This document shows, one piece after another, positions 46,292-56,704 of a DNA stretch of 64,000 nucleotides. Origin of the DNA: Strongylocentrotus purpuratus (lineage: Eukaryota > Echinodermata > Echinoidea > Camarodonta > Strongylocentrotidae); assembly GCF_000002235.5 (NCBI RefSeq), contig NW_022145615.1, positions 33,115,594 to 33,179,593 on the forward strand. The letters are read 5' to 3'. The position numbers and the translations under genes were made by a program. Position 1 is the first letter of the stretch, and every line of letters starts with the position of its first letter. The notes beneath the pieces were generated by a model. The model did no database searches and was not told the DNA's origin. It saw nothing but the letters and a program-made list of their open reading frames with translations.

Positions 46292-46539
46292 TTAAATGGG
46301 TACAGGTATAAAGGAATTATTTGAATGCTGTGAGCACCGAAATCGGTAGCCTAGCCGTAGTATATAGTCTGAGCGCATTGAGCCCCTTACTTGCTGGATC
46401 GGTGCACGTGCTATGGAAATACGCAATATTATTAAAACTAGAAATTTAATTCGTCATGAGGACGAATTAGGTGGTCTGTCTTCAATTCTTAGGATCAGTG
46501 GAAAGTCAAAAAGAAAAAAAAAGTGAAGAAAAAAATTGT

Positions 46540-46612
46540 GGGAGACGCCCGGACTCGAACCAAAGATTTCGAGGTCGGAAGTCAAGTGCGTTACCGATAT
46601 ACCAAAACATTT
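46540..46612 (-). mobile_element. tRNA-like sequence (SINE head or tRNA relic)
   Basis: The minus strand reads TTGGTATATCGGTAACGCAC (A-box-like), then CTTGACTTCCGACCTCG, and GGTTCGAGTCCGGGCGTC (B box). The cloverleaf is approximate and the acceptor stem is poor, so a SINE head or relic is more likely than a working tRNA. Confidence 0.5.
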
Positions 46613-46732
46613 CCCTCAGCGATTACACGTGAACGGAAAATGAAATTCTCAAATCCCACTTTGCAAGTGAAATATTGTCTCAGCCACAACATACTCGAAG
46701 CTCAGCGAAAACGAAGCTAAACGACGGAGATA

Positions 46733-47119
46733 TTGCTCGCGAAAGAGGTGAACTACACCGGCATTGATGTAACCTATCGTCTAGGCCGTAAGAGGGAAGG
46801 TGTTTTTGGTTCAAGTCCAAGACCAATCATAGTACGATTTACAACCAGGAGGATGAGAGATGTTGTGTATGTTGGTCGAAAGAAGCTGCGGGAGACAAAT
46901 ACTCGGGAGCTGGGCTTCTCAAGAGATGAGAGGAAGATGTTCATCAACGAAAATCTTGCCCCGGCAACGAGGTCACTACTGAGGAAGGTGAATGAGGAAA
47001 GGAAGAAGGCTGGCTGGAAATTCCTGTGGACTGTGAATGGCACCATCCTGGTGAGGAAGAACCCCAATATGCCACCGATAGCCATCCATCGAGAAGAGGA
47101 TCTCAACAAAATTAAGTAG
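46733..47119 (+). CDS. LINE ORF1-like protein, C-terminal part
   Basis: An open frame of 128 codons: GIDVTYRLGRKREG, PRPIIVRFTTRRMRDVVYVG, FINENLAPATRSLLRKVNEE and FLWTVNGTILVRKNPN. The RPIIVRF...R..V...RKKL...(F/Y)INE.L...R..L pattern is that of LINE ORF1 C-terminal domains, RNA-binding chaperones that package LINE RNA. An ORF2 start lies 50 bp downstream in the same orientation, as expected for a bicistronic LINE. The N-terminal coiled-coil part is missing or broken. The start shown is only the start of the open frame. Confidence 0.72.
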   Translation: MLAKEVNYTGIDVTYRLGRKREGVFGSSPRPIIVRFTTRRMRDVVYVGRKKLRETNTRELGFSRDERKMFINENLAPATRSLLRKVNEERKKAGWKFLWTVNGTILVRKNPNMPPIAIHREEDLNKIK

Positions 47120-47170
47120 GGCCTAGTATGCTTTTGCCTTGTTGTACATTCATAAGTTTATCTGTAAATA

Positions 47171-47702
47171 ATGACTGACTTTGACACGATGACGAACATT
47201 TCCAGTGGTTCTGATAATGTCACACAGGATATATTATGTGCTAATAATGATGAATTGAAATGTGGATTGGATCCAAATGATAATGCTTCGGGGAATCGGG
47301 TCTCATTTCCTCAAACTATTATACTGAGTCCTCGGGCAAAAATATTTTCAATAGTATACCTGATTCTCTCTTTTCTATATTACATCTTGATGTTAGAAGT
47401 CTCAACAAGAATTATGAACAATTTTGTTTGTTTCCAGCTAACACAGGAGTTCCCCAAAATACAGTATTAGGCGTAACTGAGACGTAGCTTTCAGATCAAA
47501 ATAAAACACTTTTTTCTCTCCCTGGATATGATATACTTACAAATAATCGTACAAACAAAATATGTGGTGGTGTTGCATTCTTTGTGCCAAGTCAATTTGA
47601 ATATGTTATAATCGAAGACATGAAAGTGATGAATGAAATTGCAGAAACTTTGTTTATTGAAATTACTGATCGCAATAGAAGAAAAATATCTTGGGAGTTG
47701 TT

Positions 47703-47742
<40 letters not shown>

Positions 47743-48300
47743 GCCTAATAGTCCACTTTATTAAACCGAAACGGAAATTCTTTTTGCCTAATTGATCGTG
47801 AGCCCGGCAGCCACTGAGCAGCGCCAGATCGACGTTGCTCTATCCCTTATTGTTGAACGCTTAACAAGGTAGCAACAACTCCCATCTTTTAACGTCTTTT
47901 GGTATGACGCGGCCGGGGTTCGAACCCACGACCTCCCGGTTGTGAGGCGGACGCTCTACTGACTGAGCCAACACTCAGGTATACAAGCCACTTCAGAGCA
48001 ATCAAGCTGATTTTCTGGACACTTTGAATAATTTATTACACTATCACTCCGTTCAAAACAAAAAGTGTATCATAATGGGAGATTTCAACTATGATCTCTT
48101 AACGAGTGATGCTAATATTCAGGCACTTGATTTTTTTAGAGACATTCCTTTCTGCCTCTTTCTTGCCACTTATTTTTAGACCCATTAGAATAACCAATAC
48201 TTCGGCAACTCTTATTGACAACTTTTTTTCAAATGTACGCTCTGAATTTAAAGCTGGCATATTCAAATGGAGACTTAAAAAGCTTTCTTCTGAATAGTTA
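47171..48300 (+). pseudogene. LINE ORF2 endonuclease with the reverse transcriptase deleted
   Basis: Across frameshifts the plus strand reads HLDVRSLNKNYEQF (endonuclease start), SLPGYDILTNNRT and GGVAFFVP; then, after a SINE insertion, CIIMGDFNYDLL, FFRDIPFCLF, PIRITNTSATLIDNFFSN. These are CR1-type endonuclease motifs. The text then goes directly to FKWRLKKLSSE and a stop, which looks like the extreme RT C-terminus, so about 2 kb of RT appears deleted. A 3' UTR runs to ~48703 and ends in GAATTGAATTGAATAAATG repeats. Confidence 0.72.
47704..47982 (-). mobile_element. tRNA-derived SINE inserted into the LINE ORF2
   Basis: On the minus strand the head is TTGGCTCAGTCAGTAGAGCG (A box), CCTCACAACCGGGAGGTC and GTGGGTTCGAACCCCGGC (B box). 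The body ends with (ATT)n at 47745-47707. Endonuclease coding text continues on both sides, so it is a nested insertion. Confidence 0.82.
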
Positions 48301-48671
48301 TTAGGCTATTGCATTCCTTAATCAAATATAATTTGTAGTGTGACTTTATGTAATTTTTAATCGTTTCTTTTTATAAACATGTATGTATTTATCAATTATT
48401 TGCGTTTAAAAGTTATTTTTTGTATTACCTAATCAGTTATTGTTATTGTTTTGGTTTTTGTTATCATCAAATAATAATTCATGATAACTGTTACAGGGGG
48501 GCTTACACCCTACAAGCTCTGCTTTTTAGTCGGCCCTCCTTCCCTTTCAATTTCATGTTTATTTTGTTAATGTATTGTATTGTGCAAATTGATCTGTATG
48601 TATATAAATACGTGAATATGTTAAAATGTACCATCATTGTAAATATGAACGATTGAAAGAGGAAAAATAAA

Positions 48672-48703
48672 TGAATTGAATTGAATAAATGAATTGAATT
48701 GAA
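48672..48703. repeat. LINE 3' tail repeats
   Basis: AATAAATGAATTGAATTG repeated twice at the 3' end of the RT-deleted LINE. Confidence 0.75.
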
Positions 48704-49736
48704 AGACGGGAATGTAGAATCCAGTTTTGAGGAAAAGTCGTGTCCCATAGAGAATACACGCAAAATGTGAAAAATTGACATGTCTCCTTTAATCGCAAAA
48801 ATACGCCATGATGCCTTTGTCAATATGAAAAATCAACTACATTTGTAGAGAATTGTCTCAGCTAGAACATTTTGGTAGAAAATCTATCAATATTTACAGG
48901 GATACAATCAATTTTCCGAAAATATGCTGACGTCATAATATGCAAATTTAAATTTTGAGTTCGGAGGCCATTATGATGATGTCATGAGTTAATTGAGGGT
49001 CAGGTGAGACATGAAATCATATCTCCGACTCATAATTTATCCAAATATGGAAAAGATTAGGGAGTTCCCATCCATTCTAAAGAGTTACAATGAATTTTGT
49101 ATACGCATGTTTTTGCCCATATATGTTATGCACTACAAGAGCTCACACGCACGGACATGTATTTAAACGGACGCTCATTCCGTTATTACTGGTCAGAAAA
49201 AGATAAACAAGGTATCAAAGTGCCTGAAAATGTGCTAAATATGATGACAGAAAAAATTCGGCGATTTTATGTTGCAAAATGCCAGTACGCACGAAAACGC
49301 GCGCGCATGCGCGTGTGCACGTTTTTTGCGAAATGCTTAGAATGGCCTGAAACGTATCCAAAATGAATTTGAGATGATTTGGAGCATTTTGAAATTTTGC
49401 GCGAGCGCTAACGCGCGGATGTACGCATGCGCGCGCGTTTTTTGACCTGAAATTGACCGGACGGATATTGACCTTGTTCTTGATAAATATGAATGAGAAA
49501 TGACTTTCCATTATGAAGATATGATCATGAGTTGATTTTCAGAAAATTTCACAAAATGGCGCCTGGATGACGTCATAAAGACTTGATGACCTTGAAAATG
49601 TTCCTGTCATGTTTTATGGCAATGACCTATAACTGTGCCAAAATTCAAAGAAATTGACCCAGAGGATCTTGAGTTATCCGACTGACAAAAAAGTGAAGGA
49701 AATAAATAAAAAGAAAGAATAAAGAAAGAATATAGA
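48704..49736. other. Non-coding right part of the Helentron-like element
   Basis: Contains GC-rich ACGCGCGCGCATGCGCG patches (49300-49440) and an A-rich AAAGAAAGAAT stretch before AGACCACCTAATT. No ORF is credible. Confidence 0.45.
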
Positions 49737-49865
49737 CCACCTAATTATATCTTCCGTCCGTATTTGAAACGTTAGTTTTCCCAAAGACACTCACACACCT
49801 TGCTTCTCAATAGGCCATTAATTGATTTAGATTTGATTATTCTACAGTTATGTTATTGTTTAAGG

Positions 49866-50142
49866 CAGGCGCGTACACAGGAGGGGGGGGGGAAGTTGGT
49901 TTGATATGTGCATGTTTTGTAGTAATCTCCCCCCCCCCCCCTTTGCATTTTGTTTTATTTAAAAAAAGAAAAGAAAAAAAATGATAACGGGTGACCCCCA
50001 AAAAAACTTGATCTTAATACCCCCATCCCCCCCCCCCCCCTGGTTATTCAGCGGCTGGCTGAGTCGTTGCGAAATTTTCGGCGTGATTTTAACATTTTAA
50101 CCTCCCCCCCACCCCTCGAAAAAAAAACTGCGTACGCGCCTG
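49866..50142. mobile_element. 277-bp hAT-like G-tract MITE, complete, gene B arm only
   Basis: CAGGCGCGTACACAGG...CTGCGTACGCGCCTG ends are flanked by 8-bp GTTTAAGG and CTTTAAGG (7 of 8 alike). The interior includes poly-G and poly-C tracts and the complement of the family core (GCGGCTGGCTGAGTCGTTGC). The gene A intron at 28.26 kb is uninterrupted. Confidence 0.85.
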
Positions 50143-50495
50143 CTTTAAGGGATAATTAGTACATTAATTATATGATATAAGTTACTTGATGGTTTGAAAT
50201 CCAAACCATGTTGAAAATGAAAATGAGTATATATTAACATTTAACAACTGCATTATTCATATCCCTTGTAATTTTCTTTTCTGTTTATAACTCAAGAAAG
50301 AAAGGTGGATTGGTTGAAATAGGGCCTTTGTTATATACTTTTAATGTAAGCTTTTATATGTCACATTCTCAAGAAACATAGAGTTGGGACAAATCAATTT
50401 TGTACATACTTAAAAAATGGCAAAACTGGAGATGGGTTTGAACTATTCAGTTGTTAACCGTATACTGTAAAAAGACATCTCTCTTGGTATTCCAG

Positions 50496-50813
50496 GTGAG
50501 GTTGTTCATATCGCAGTGCTGACCGTGGGATACACCAATGTAGATACATCTAGCGATTTGCGGTATCAATGTTACCTCAGTGAAGCAGATACAGACGCTA
50601 CACGATCATTTGGTCGATCGGCACCCATAACAACAGACAGATCACCCCCAGAAGGTGTGCAACATACTTCAAGTCTTTTTTCAGCCGCCATACAGGTCAT
50701 ATTCCCTGCAGGAGATGGATGGGATAGAGATGGTGTCGGTCCTTTCTACTGTGAGGCTTCTAAACCTGGTCGAGATGTAACAAGGGTTACTACATTTTTC
50801 CGACGAAATGACG
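50496..50813 (+). CDS. Gene B (Tie-like receptor) exon: first Ig-like domain
   Basis: A 318-bp exon with acceptor GTATTCCAG (50495) and GTAAGA donor (50814), encoding 106 residues: GEVVHIAVLTVGYTNVDTSS, a cysteine in RYQCYLSEAD and one in GPFYCEASKP. It matches the gene A exon, with four extra residues around SSLFSAAIQVIFPAGDG. Differences cluster in the first two thirds and far exceed those in Ig2 and the EGF exons. No stop or frameshift, so the exon looks functional. Confidence 0.82.
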
Positions 50814-51646
50814 GTAAGATTATTATTCCATTCATCATAATAAGTATAGGAATTCCCTATTTTGAAAGATGTATTCTTCAATTGTAGACTGTACAAGGTA
50901 CACTGTAACAGCAGAGTCAGGGAGCATCTTTGGCGATGAAATTGTATGTGTGGTATCTTCTGATATACTTCATTCATAATCCTTATTGAAAACTATGCGC
51001 TACTGTGGACATATTTTGCGGACAGCACAGAGGCTTATACCGCAAGACGGTTAAATAACTCAGGATCAGGAGCGAGAGAGATTCAATAAAATGGCATCGC
51101 TGAAGACGTTTTCGCACTCGTTGAAGAATGACTATATTACAATGGCTTGATATTTCACATGTATAATGTCAATGACTCTAGAGATTCTAGGGAAGGATAC
51201 TGTTAAGAAGTTTTAGACTTAAATAGCACAAAATTGTTATCATATGCAAATCATGCGCGGTATGGAATTGAGCCTGAAACAAGCCTACTTGTGGTAATGC
51301 TGTTTATGCAGTGCATTCAAATTTTCAAAGGAAAGTTCAAATGGATTTTTACATGCAACATACTATTTGCCATGTTATAATCATGGAAATTATCTCAACC
51401 TGTAATTGAAATATATCAACAGTTAAATAAATGCATAGTCCTATAAAAGCGAGTGAGTAGCTACACTGCGCGTGACCTGTAGGTAGGGGAGGCTCCCATC
51501 CCGGCACCCCAACTCAGTGTTATTTAGGATACATGTATGCATGTTCCCTCCCTTTAAAAGCACCCCCCCCCCCCCCAAGTCCGGTGTATAAAGTCAATAC
51601 GGGCCGATTTTGGGTGTATTACGTGCCGGACTTTGTTGCGTGAAAA

Positions 51647-51956
51647 CAGGCGCGGATCTAGGATTTTTTAGGGGGGGGGCCCAAATTTGAAATTATGGGT
51701 CCCCAAAAAATCGCAACGACTCAGTCAGCCGCTGAATAAGCGGGGGGGGGGGGTGGTAAAAGGACACCTTTTTTGGGGGGGTCCCAAAAAATCGCAACGA
51801 TTTAAAAGGACATCTTTTTTAGGTCATCTATAAGGATTTTTTTTTTTTCTTTCTTTTTTAAGTCTTCCCAAAAAACATAGGCAAAACATACACATAAAAA
51901 AAACTCAAGGGGGGGGGGGGTTAACCCCAACACCCCCCCCCCTGCATACGCGCCTG
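51647..51956. mobile_element. hAT-like G-tract MITE with both ends, no clear target duplication
   Basis: CAGGCGCGGATCTAGGA on the left and CTGCATACGCGCCTG on the right. The core GCAACGACTCAGTCAGCCGC occurs in full once and partly a second time, followed by G-runs and ACACCTTTTTTGGGG. Flanking 8-mers differ, so it may be nested or recombined with the adjoining repeat. Confidence 0.72.
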
Positions 51957-52041
51957 TGCGAGCCAAATATTGGTACGTAATGGTGACCAGCATTGACGTA
52001 ATGGGGGGGGTTGCAGGAAGGGGCGATTTCCCCCTCCCTCC

Positions 52042-52809
52042 TCCGCAAAGCGCGGAAGCTTTGACGTTTCATTAAATCATTAGAGAAAGAAGACGGTTCG
52101 TTGTACCGTTCTCGACTCTTATTTCTCGTCTGAATTCAGTTCACCCCTCTCGCGCGAAGCGCGGAAGCTTTTACGTTTCATTAAATCATTAGAGAAAAAA
52201 GACTATTCTTTGTACCGTTCTCGACTCTTAATCCTTGTCTAAATTTAGTTCCCCCATCTCCTGCGCGAAGCGCGGAAGCTTTGACATTTCATTTAATTAT
52301 TAGAGAAACAAGACCATTCGTTGTACCGTTCTCGAAAAGAATCCTCGTCTGCATTCAGTTTACCCCCCGCCCTCCCGCGCAAAGCGCGGACGCTATTACG
52401 TTTCATTAAATCAGTAGAGAAAGAAGACGATTCGTTGTACCGTTCCCGACTCTTATTCCTCGTCTGAATTCAGTTTCCCCCTCTCGCGCGAACCGCGGAA
52501 GCTTTTACGTTTCATTAAATTATTAGAGAAAGAAGACGATTCGTATTACCATTCTCGACTCTTAACCCTTGTCTCAATTCAATTCCCCCCCCCCCTCCCG
52601 CGCGAAGCGCGAAAGCTTTGACGTTTCATTAAAAAAAATTAACAAAGAAGACGATTCGCTGTAACGTTCTCGTCTCTTAATCCTTGTCTCAGTTCAGTCA
52701 CCCACCCCCTCCCCTCCTGCGCGAAGGCTTTGACATTTCATTAAATTATTAGAGAAAGAAGACAATCGTTGTACCGTTTTCGACTCTTAATCCTTGTCTG
52801 AATTTCAAA
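52042..52809. repeat. Satellite array, about seven units of ~112 bp, in gene B intron
   Basis: The anchor GCGCGAAGCGCGGAAGCTTT recurs near 52050, 52160, 52271, 52385, 52494, 52608 and 52722, a spacing of 109-114 bp. Each unit continues ACGTTTCATTAAAT, AGAGAAAGAAGACGATTCG and TGTACCGTTCTCGACTCTTA. The array lies inside a repeat whose right end is CCCCTGGCTACGCGCCTG (52912-52929). One unit exists in gene A at 21.55-21.65 kb. Confidence 0.9.
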
Positions 52810-53261
52810 AATGATTTTTTTTGTCTGCTCCTTTTTCTTCCTACGTCCTCTTCCTTTTTGTATCCTCTCTTGTTTTGGTCTGCTTTTTATTTGGGGGGCC
52901 GCCCCCACCGCCCCCTGGCTACGCGCCTGCGGTCAGATGCACATATGTTGATACCTTGTCCGCCCCCGGAAACTCAGGGGTTTAAGGCAATAAATGACGG
53001 TCAGATAAGCATTCAGGGTCCCGCCTTAGGGCCCCTGGTGGGGTCGAGGGTGCGGAAACTCCGAAATGCGGTCCCTTAATACAAAAATACGAAATATAAT
53101 CTTTCTGAGGGATATGATTTGTTGGTACAATTATTGTATGTGTTTAATTGTCCCATGGGAGTGTTAGAAATGCCCCGTGTAGTGGGCCAATTGTAACACT
53201 CGACTTCCGGTTTTGAAATGATAATGGCTTCAAAAAAACTTGTTTCACTTAACCCAAACCT

Positions 53262-53684
53262 AGACCCCTGTTACAGTGAGCAAAAGGCCTGGCCAAGCAC
53301 TGTAAACGCGCAAAAGGCCAAATGCGAGGCCAAACTGGCCGCGCATTTGGCCCTGCTCTGGAGGTAGTCTCGGCCGCGGCGGCCTGGCCCGTCTTTTCTC
53401 ACTGTTAACGCACGCAGGGCCAAATGCGCGGCCAACTGTTACCCCGGAAGTGAAAGTTCGCCGTGTATAGGAAATTGGGGAAAAGATTCGCTGCAAATCG
53501 CGCGCGACCGGATCTGCACTGTGACCCCCGGTGCGCCCCCCCCCCCCCCCAAATAATCGTTTGTTTACATGCAGAGCGCCACTCTGACAAAATATTGAAA
53601 GGATACAATTTAGGCCGCGGCCTGGCCTAGCACTGTAAACGCACAAAATTGCGGGGCCCTTTTCTCACTGTAAACGGGGTCTTA
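53262..53684. mobile_element. GC-rich inverted-repeat element (~420 bp)
   Basis: TAGACCCCTGTTACAGTGAG...AAAAGGCC on the left and GGGCCCTTTTCTCACTGTAA, ACGGGGTCTTA on the right form ~30-bp imperfect inverted termini. The interior repeats GGCCAAATGCG and CACTGTAAACGC words and a CGCGCGACC patch. It contrasts sharply with the AT-rich intron around it. No transposase. Confidence 0.68.
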
Positions 53685-53878
53685 GTCATATTTCAAGCCA
53701 AGATATGCATCTTTTATTTCACATATACCTTTAAGTAAGTATTTAATTATGATAAAGTTGATATGTCAGACTAAGAATAAAGTATTACAATTGTCCCCGG
53801 TCTCCCCTACCATAATTATGTAATACATTAAAGTTAACTTTTTTTTTAAATTGTTCAACTTATCATCCCTTTTAACAG

Positions 53879-54154
53879 CAAAATTCATATCAAGTAATGA
53901 TTTGGTTACAAAGACTGTCAATGTGAATGACACCGGAGTGATGATCAGCATGACTAGTCGTAGTAATCCTGATGCGAGTGCCAATGTGATTACTTGGAGG
54001 AAAGATGGAAGTGAGATTCTTACATTATTTCGTGGGCAGACTCAGATCAGCTTCCCAAACCCAATCCAGACATCAGACCAAGGAATCTATGAGATCTACT
54101 ATGATAACGAGAGGAATCAAAATAGAGGAGGACTATACAGACTAATCGTCAGAG
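53879..54154 (+). CDS. Gene B (Tie-like receptor) exon: second Ig-like domain, lacking the usual cysteines
   Basis: A 276-bp exon with acceptor CCTTTTAACAG (53878) and GTACAT donor (54155), encoding 92 residues. VITWRKDGSEIL and IQTSDQGIYEIYYDNE are the strand C and F signatures. As in gene A, the B- and F-strand cysteines are absent. The last 25 residues are almost identical to gene A. The frame is open. Confidence 0.85.
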
Positions 54155-54762
54155 GTACATGTTAAGTGTATTCGTGCTAAATTCAGACTTCTTGAAAGGG
54201 GTCATTTGTTGTCCGAGAAAAAAATTGTTTGTTATGATGCATTTAAACAAGTTTTGCTACATATTTTGTCCCAAAAATATTGATCTGTTTAAGATTGGTT
54301 GGATTATGCAAGTTAAAAGATGATGATCCTTCCATATCCAGTCATATTTGTATATTAATAAATAAATGAATGTGAACATTTCTTTAAAATGTTAATTTAT
54401 AGCATTCTGCTAGATGATTTCCAAGTCTGATCTGTTGGGCTTGGCACATTACCGTAAGATGATCAGGTTGTTCCCCTTTGCAAATTTAATTTTAAAAGTA
54501 TAGCTGTTATGCATGTCATAATCTATGATGTATTTTGTACAGAGGTGTAGTTCAAAATTACCTGTAAATATATTCAGAATGTAACAAAGCCAATGAAATG
54601 CACTATAGTTCTTTATTCGAGAACTATAGGCGACTTTTCAATTTTCTACTTCAATTTTTTTTTACCCTGCTTATCTCCTATCTATATTTTAAAAATATAA
54701 ATGTAATCTTTAATGACATGTATTTTACATCATAATGTTTTACTCTTCGTATCTCATATTAG

Positions 54763-54897
54763 AATGCACTGCTGGTAAGTGGGGTCCCCCTGAGTGTTAT
54801 GGTATCTGTGATAAATGCTACAATGGTGGAATCTGCGATGACAAGTCTGGTCTATGTATCTGTCCTAATAACTTCAAGGGACCGAATTGTTTAGAAA
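54763..54897 (+). CDS. Gene B (Tie-like receptor) exon: EGF-like domain 1
   Basis: A 135-bp exon with acceptor CTCATATTAG (54762) and GTAAGT donor (54898). It encodes ECTAGKWGPPECYGICDKC, then GICDDKSGLCICPNNFKG and NC: eight cysteines in laminin-EGF spacing. Same length as the gene A exon with few replacements; conserved intron sequence continues on both sides. Confidence 0.88.
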
Positions 54898-55650
54898 GTA
54901 AGTAGGACTGTATAACTTCATGTGGAATGATGTTTGTGTTTCTTAAAAGATGAATAATTGAGGAAGACCTTTCTTGACTTATTCCATTGTAAATGAACAG
55001 AGTAATGTACATCTATGTTCATTTCAAATATTCTTCTACCTTCCGAGGATATAGAGAAATCAGAATAGTATTATAAATCATGTCTTTTTCAAATTTAATA
55101 TATTTCCTTTAAAGCTTCATTTGACCAGGAATCGTTTTCAAGAATAATGTTGATTTACCATTTACGATTCTTTTTATAACGTTTTATCTCTAATGTATTA
55201 TTAACGGTCTGTTATATAACGTAAATGACTAAGTTTGTAAATACTTTGTAAAGTGACCCTCTCTACCAGAGCTGCGGGTCATTCTACATGTACATGTATA
55301 TATACCAAATACATCAATACAAAACACGAATGAAAAATAATATATAGCAAGGGAAAAGATTGGCTTTTGTTTCTTATTCCTTAATACCATATGAATGTCT
55401 AAATAACGCCTGAATAAATGTCTCAATTACATTAATTTTTATGATCGACCAACTTCGATATCCATGGAATGGGAGGACTTTATTCAATGTAGTAAAAACT
55501 ATTATTTTTAAAGAGCATTAGACACCTTTGATAATTTTCAAAGGTGATTACAGGAAAGAATCTATATTTGAAAATTATCTCATGAAATGTTAACTTCTTA
55601 TGTAATTCTGTAAGGGATTGATTCATCAATGCAATTATTTTGTTCTTCAG

Positions 55651-55812
55651 TTTGTAGAACTGATGGTGGAAATCGATTTGGATTGAACTGCGAGTTTCAA
55701 TGTTCATTTGGCAATGATCGTGTCTCACGATGTCATGGGAGACTTTTTTGCCTTCCTGATCCTTATGGATGTTCATGTGACGCCGGTGCCCATGGTCTTA
55801 CATGTAAGACAT
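55651..55812 (+). CDS. Gene B (Tie-like receptor) exon: EGF-like domain 2
   Basis: A 162-bp exon with acceptor TGTTCTTCAG (55650) and GTAAGT donor (55813). It encodes CRTDGGNRFGLNCEFQCSFG, CHGRLFCLPDPYGCSCD and GAHGLTCKT with eight cysteines. One codon shorter than in gene A. The open frame and intact splice sites suggest a working exon. Confidence 0.87.
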
Positions 55813-56036
55813 GTAAGTCTTTCGATAGTCTAATAACTGTGCTCAAATTATAATAGTGAATATACATGTATCTAGAAGGCCTAAAAGTTATCATACAATC
55901 ATGCACATCTACAATTATCAGAAGATTGTATTTTTTCTTGGAATATCAAAAGCACATACCGTGATATAATCTAGCCATATATATAATATATATGACTAGA
56001 TTCATGAGTGAGTTCAGGTGCTACTCAGTGGAGAAG

Positions 56037-56090
56037 AAGAAGAAGAAGAAGAAGAAGAAGGAGAAGAAAAAGAAGAAGAAGAAGAAATAA
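56037..56090. repeat. (AAG)n microsatellite
   Basis: Interrupted GAAGAAGAAG tract; the matching gene A intron (about 23640-23670) has a shorter CTT tract. Confidence 0.92.
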
Positions 56091-56170
56091 TTGTAACATG
56101 CGCAACATGTCTTTCTGATGAGTGTATTGTATTTGCCCATCTTGATTTTGTATTTTGAATTCTATTACAG

Positions 56171-56302
56171 TATGTAATACTACATATGGTGCAGGATGTT
56201 CACAGACATGTCACTGTGCGGGCGGTGGTTCATCATGTAACATCTATAGTGGAATATGTACAGGTGGATGTCAGACTGGCTGGTCTGGGGATAACTGTCA
56301 AA
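56171..56302 (+). CDS. Gene B (Tie-like receptor) exon: EGF-like domain 3
   Basis: A 132-bp exon with acceptor CTATTACAG (56170) and GTAAGT donor (56303). It encodes VCNTTYGAGCSQTCHCAGGG, SSCNIYSGIC, GGCQTGWSGDNC: eight cysteines, the regular number, against nine in gene A. Two 6-bp differences cancel in length between the genes. Confidence 0.87.
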
Positions 56303-56587
56303 GTAAGTCATGATGAGCAATGATAACAAATAATATGACATAAAGGCTTTCCCCAAATAAGATAAATCAGAATTTTACATGTACAATGCAGCGTTGTAAT
56401 TTGTGTCATTTTGTTATTTTGTTATTGTTTAACTCCATTGCCTACAGGTATTTTACCTTTTTGGAATTAAATAACTCAGTGGTCAACGGGTTAACATGAA
56501 GTTTTATATTTGTTATTGTTGTAGACAAACCCATTCTTATACTGTATTTTGGGGACAACTTCTCCCATATATTCCATTTTAATTAGG

Positions 56588-56669
56588 AGTAATAGCAGTC
56601 AGTAGTAGTAGAAGTAGTAGTAGTAGTAATAGCAGTAGTAGTAGCAGTAGTAGTAATAGTAGTAGTAGA
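56588..56669. repeat. (AGT/AGC)n microsatellite, expanded relative to gene A
   Basis: AGTAGTAGTAGCAGTAGT tract of about 80 bp; the aligned gene A tract (ACT)n at 23093-23120 is about 28 bp. Confidence 0.9.
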
Positions 56670-56704
56670 CTTCATCGGATAACTTGTTTAGCAACAGGCT
56701 AATT

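Larger units (their letters stand above)
46438..49736 (-). mobile_element. 3.3-kb Helitron/Helentron-like element, gene B arm only
   Basis: Read on the minus strand, the 3' end has AGACCACCTAATTCGTC, a hairpin AATTCGTC(CTCAT)GACGAATT, then AAATTTCTAG followed by T. The 5' end begins TTAGGTGGTCTATATTC. A subterminal inverted copy of the 5' end plus a terminal hairpin is the layout of Helitron2/Helentron elements; CTAG followed by T would fit the CTRR|T end of classical Helitrons. Flanks align to adjoining bases of gene A near 28400, so the whole block is an insertion. No Rep/helicase ORF is seen; it carries a LINE, a SINE and a tRNA-like segment. Confidence 0.6.

Noticed and set aside
47905..47985. 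Possible working tRNA gene
   Set aside because: A and B boxes are good, but the sequence continues into a SINE body with an (ATT)n tail.
52042..52809. CRISPR-like array
   Set aside because: Whole ~112-bp units repeat without unique spacers, in a eukaryotic intron; it is a satellite.
53260..53646. 128-codon minus-strand frame rich in Gly and Arg
   Set aside because: Falls within the GC-rich inverted-repeat element; high GC removes stops by chance and no domain is seen.
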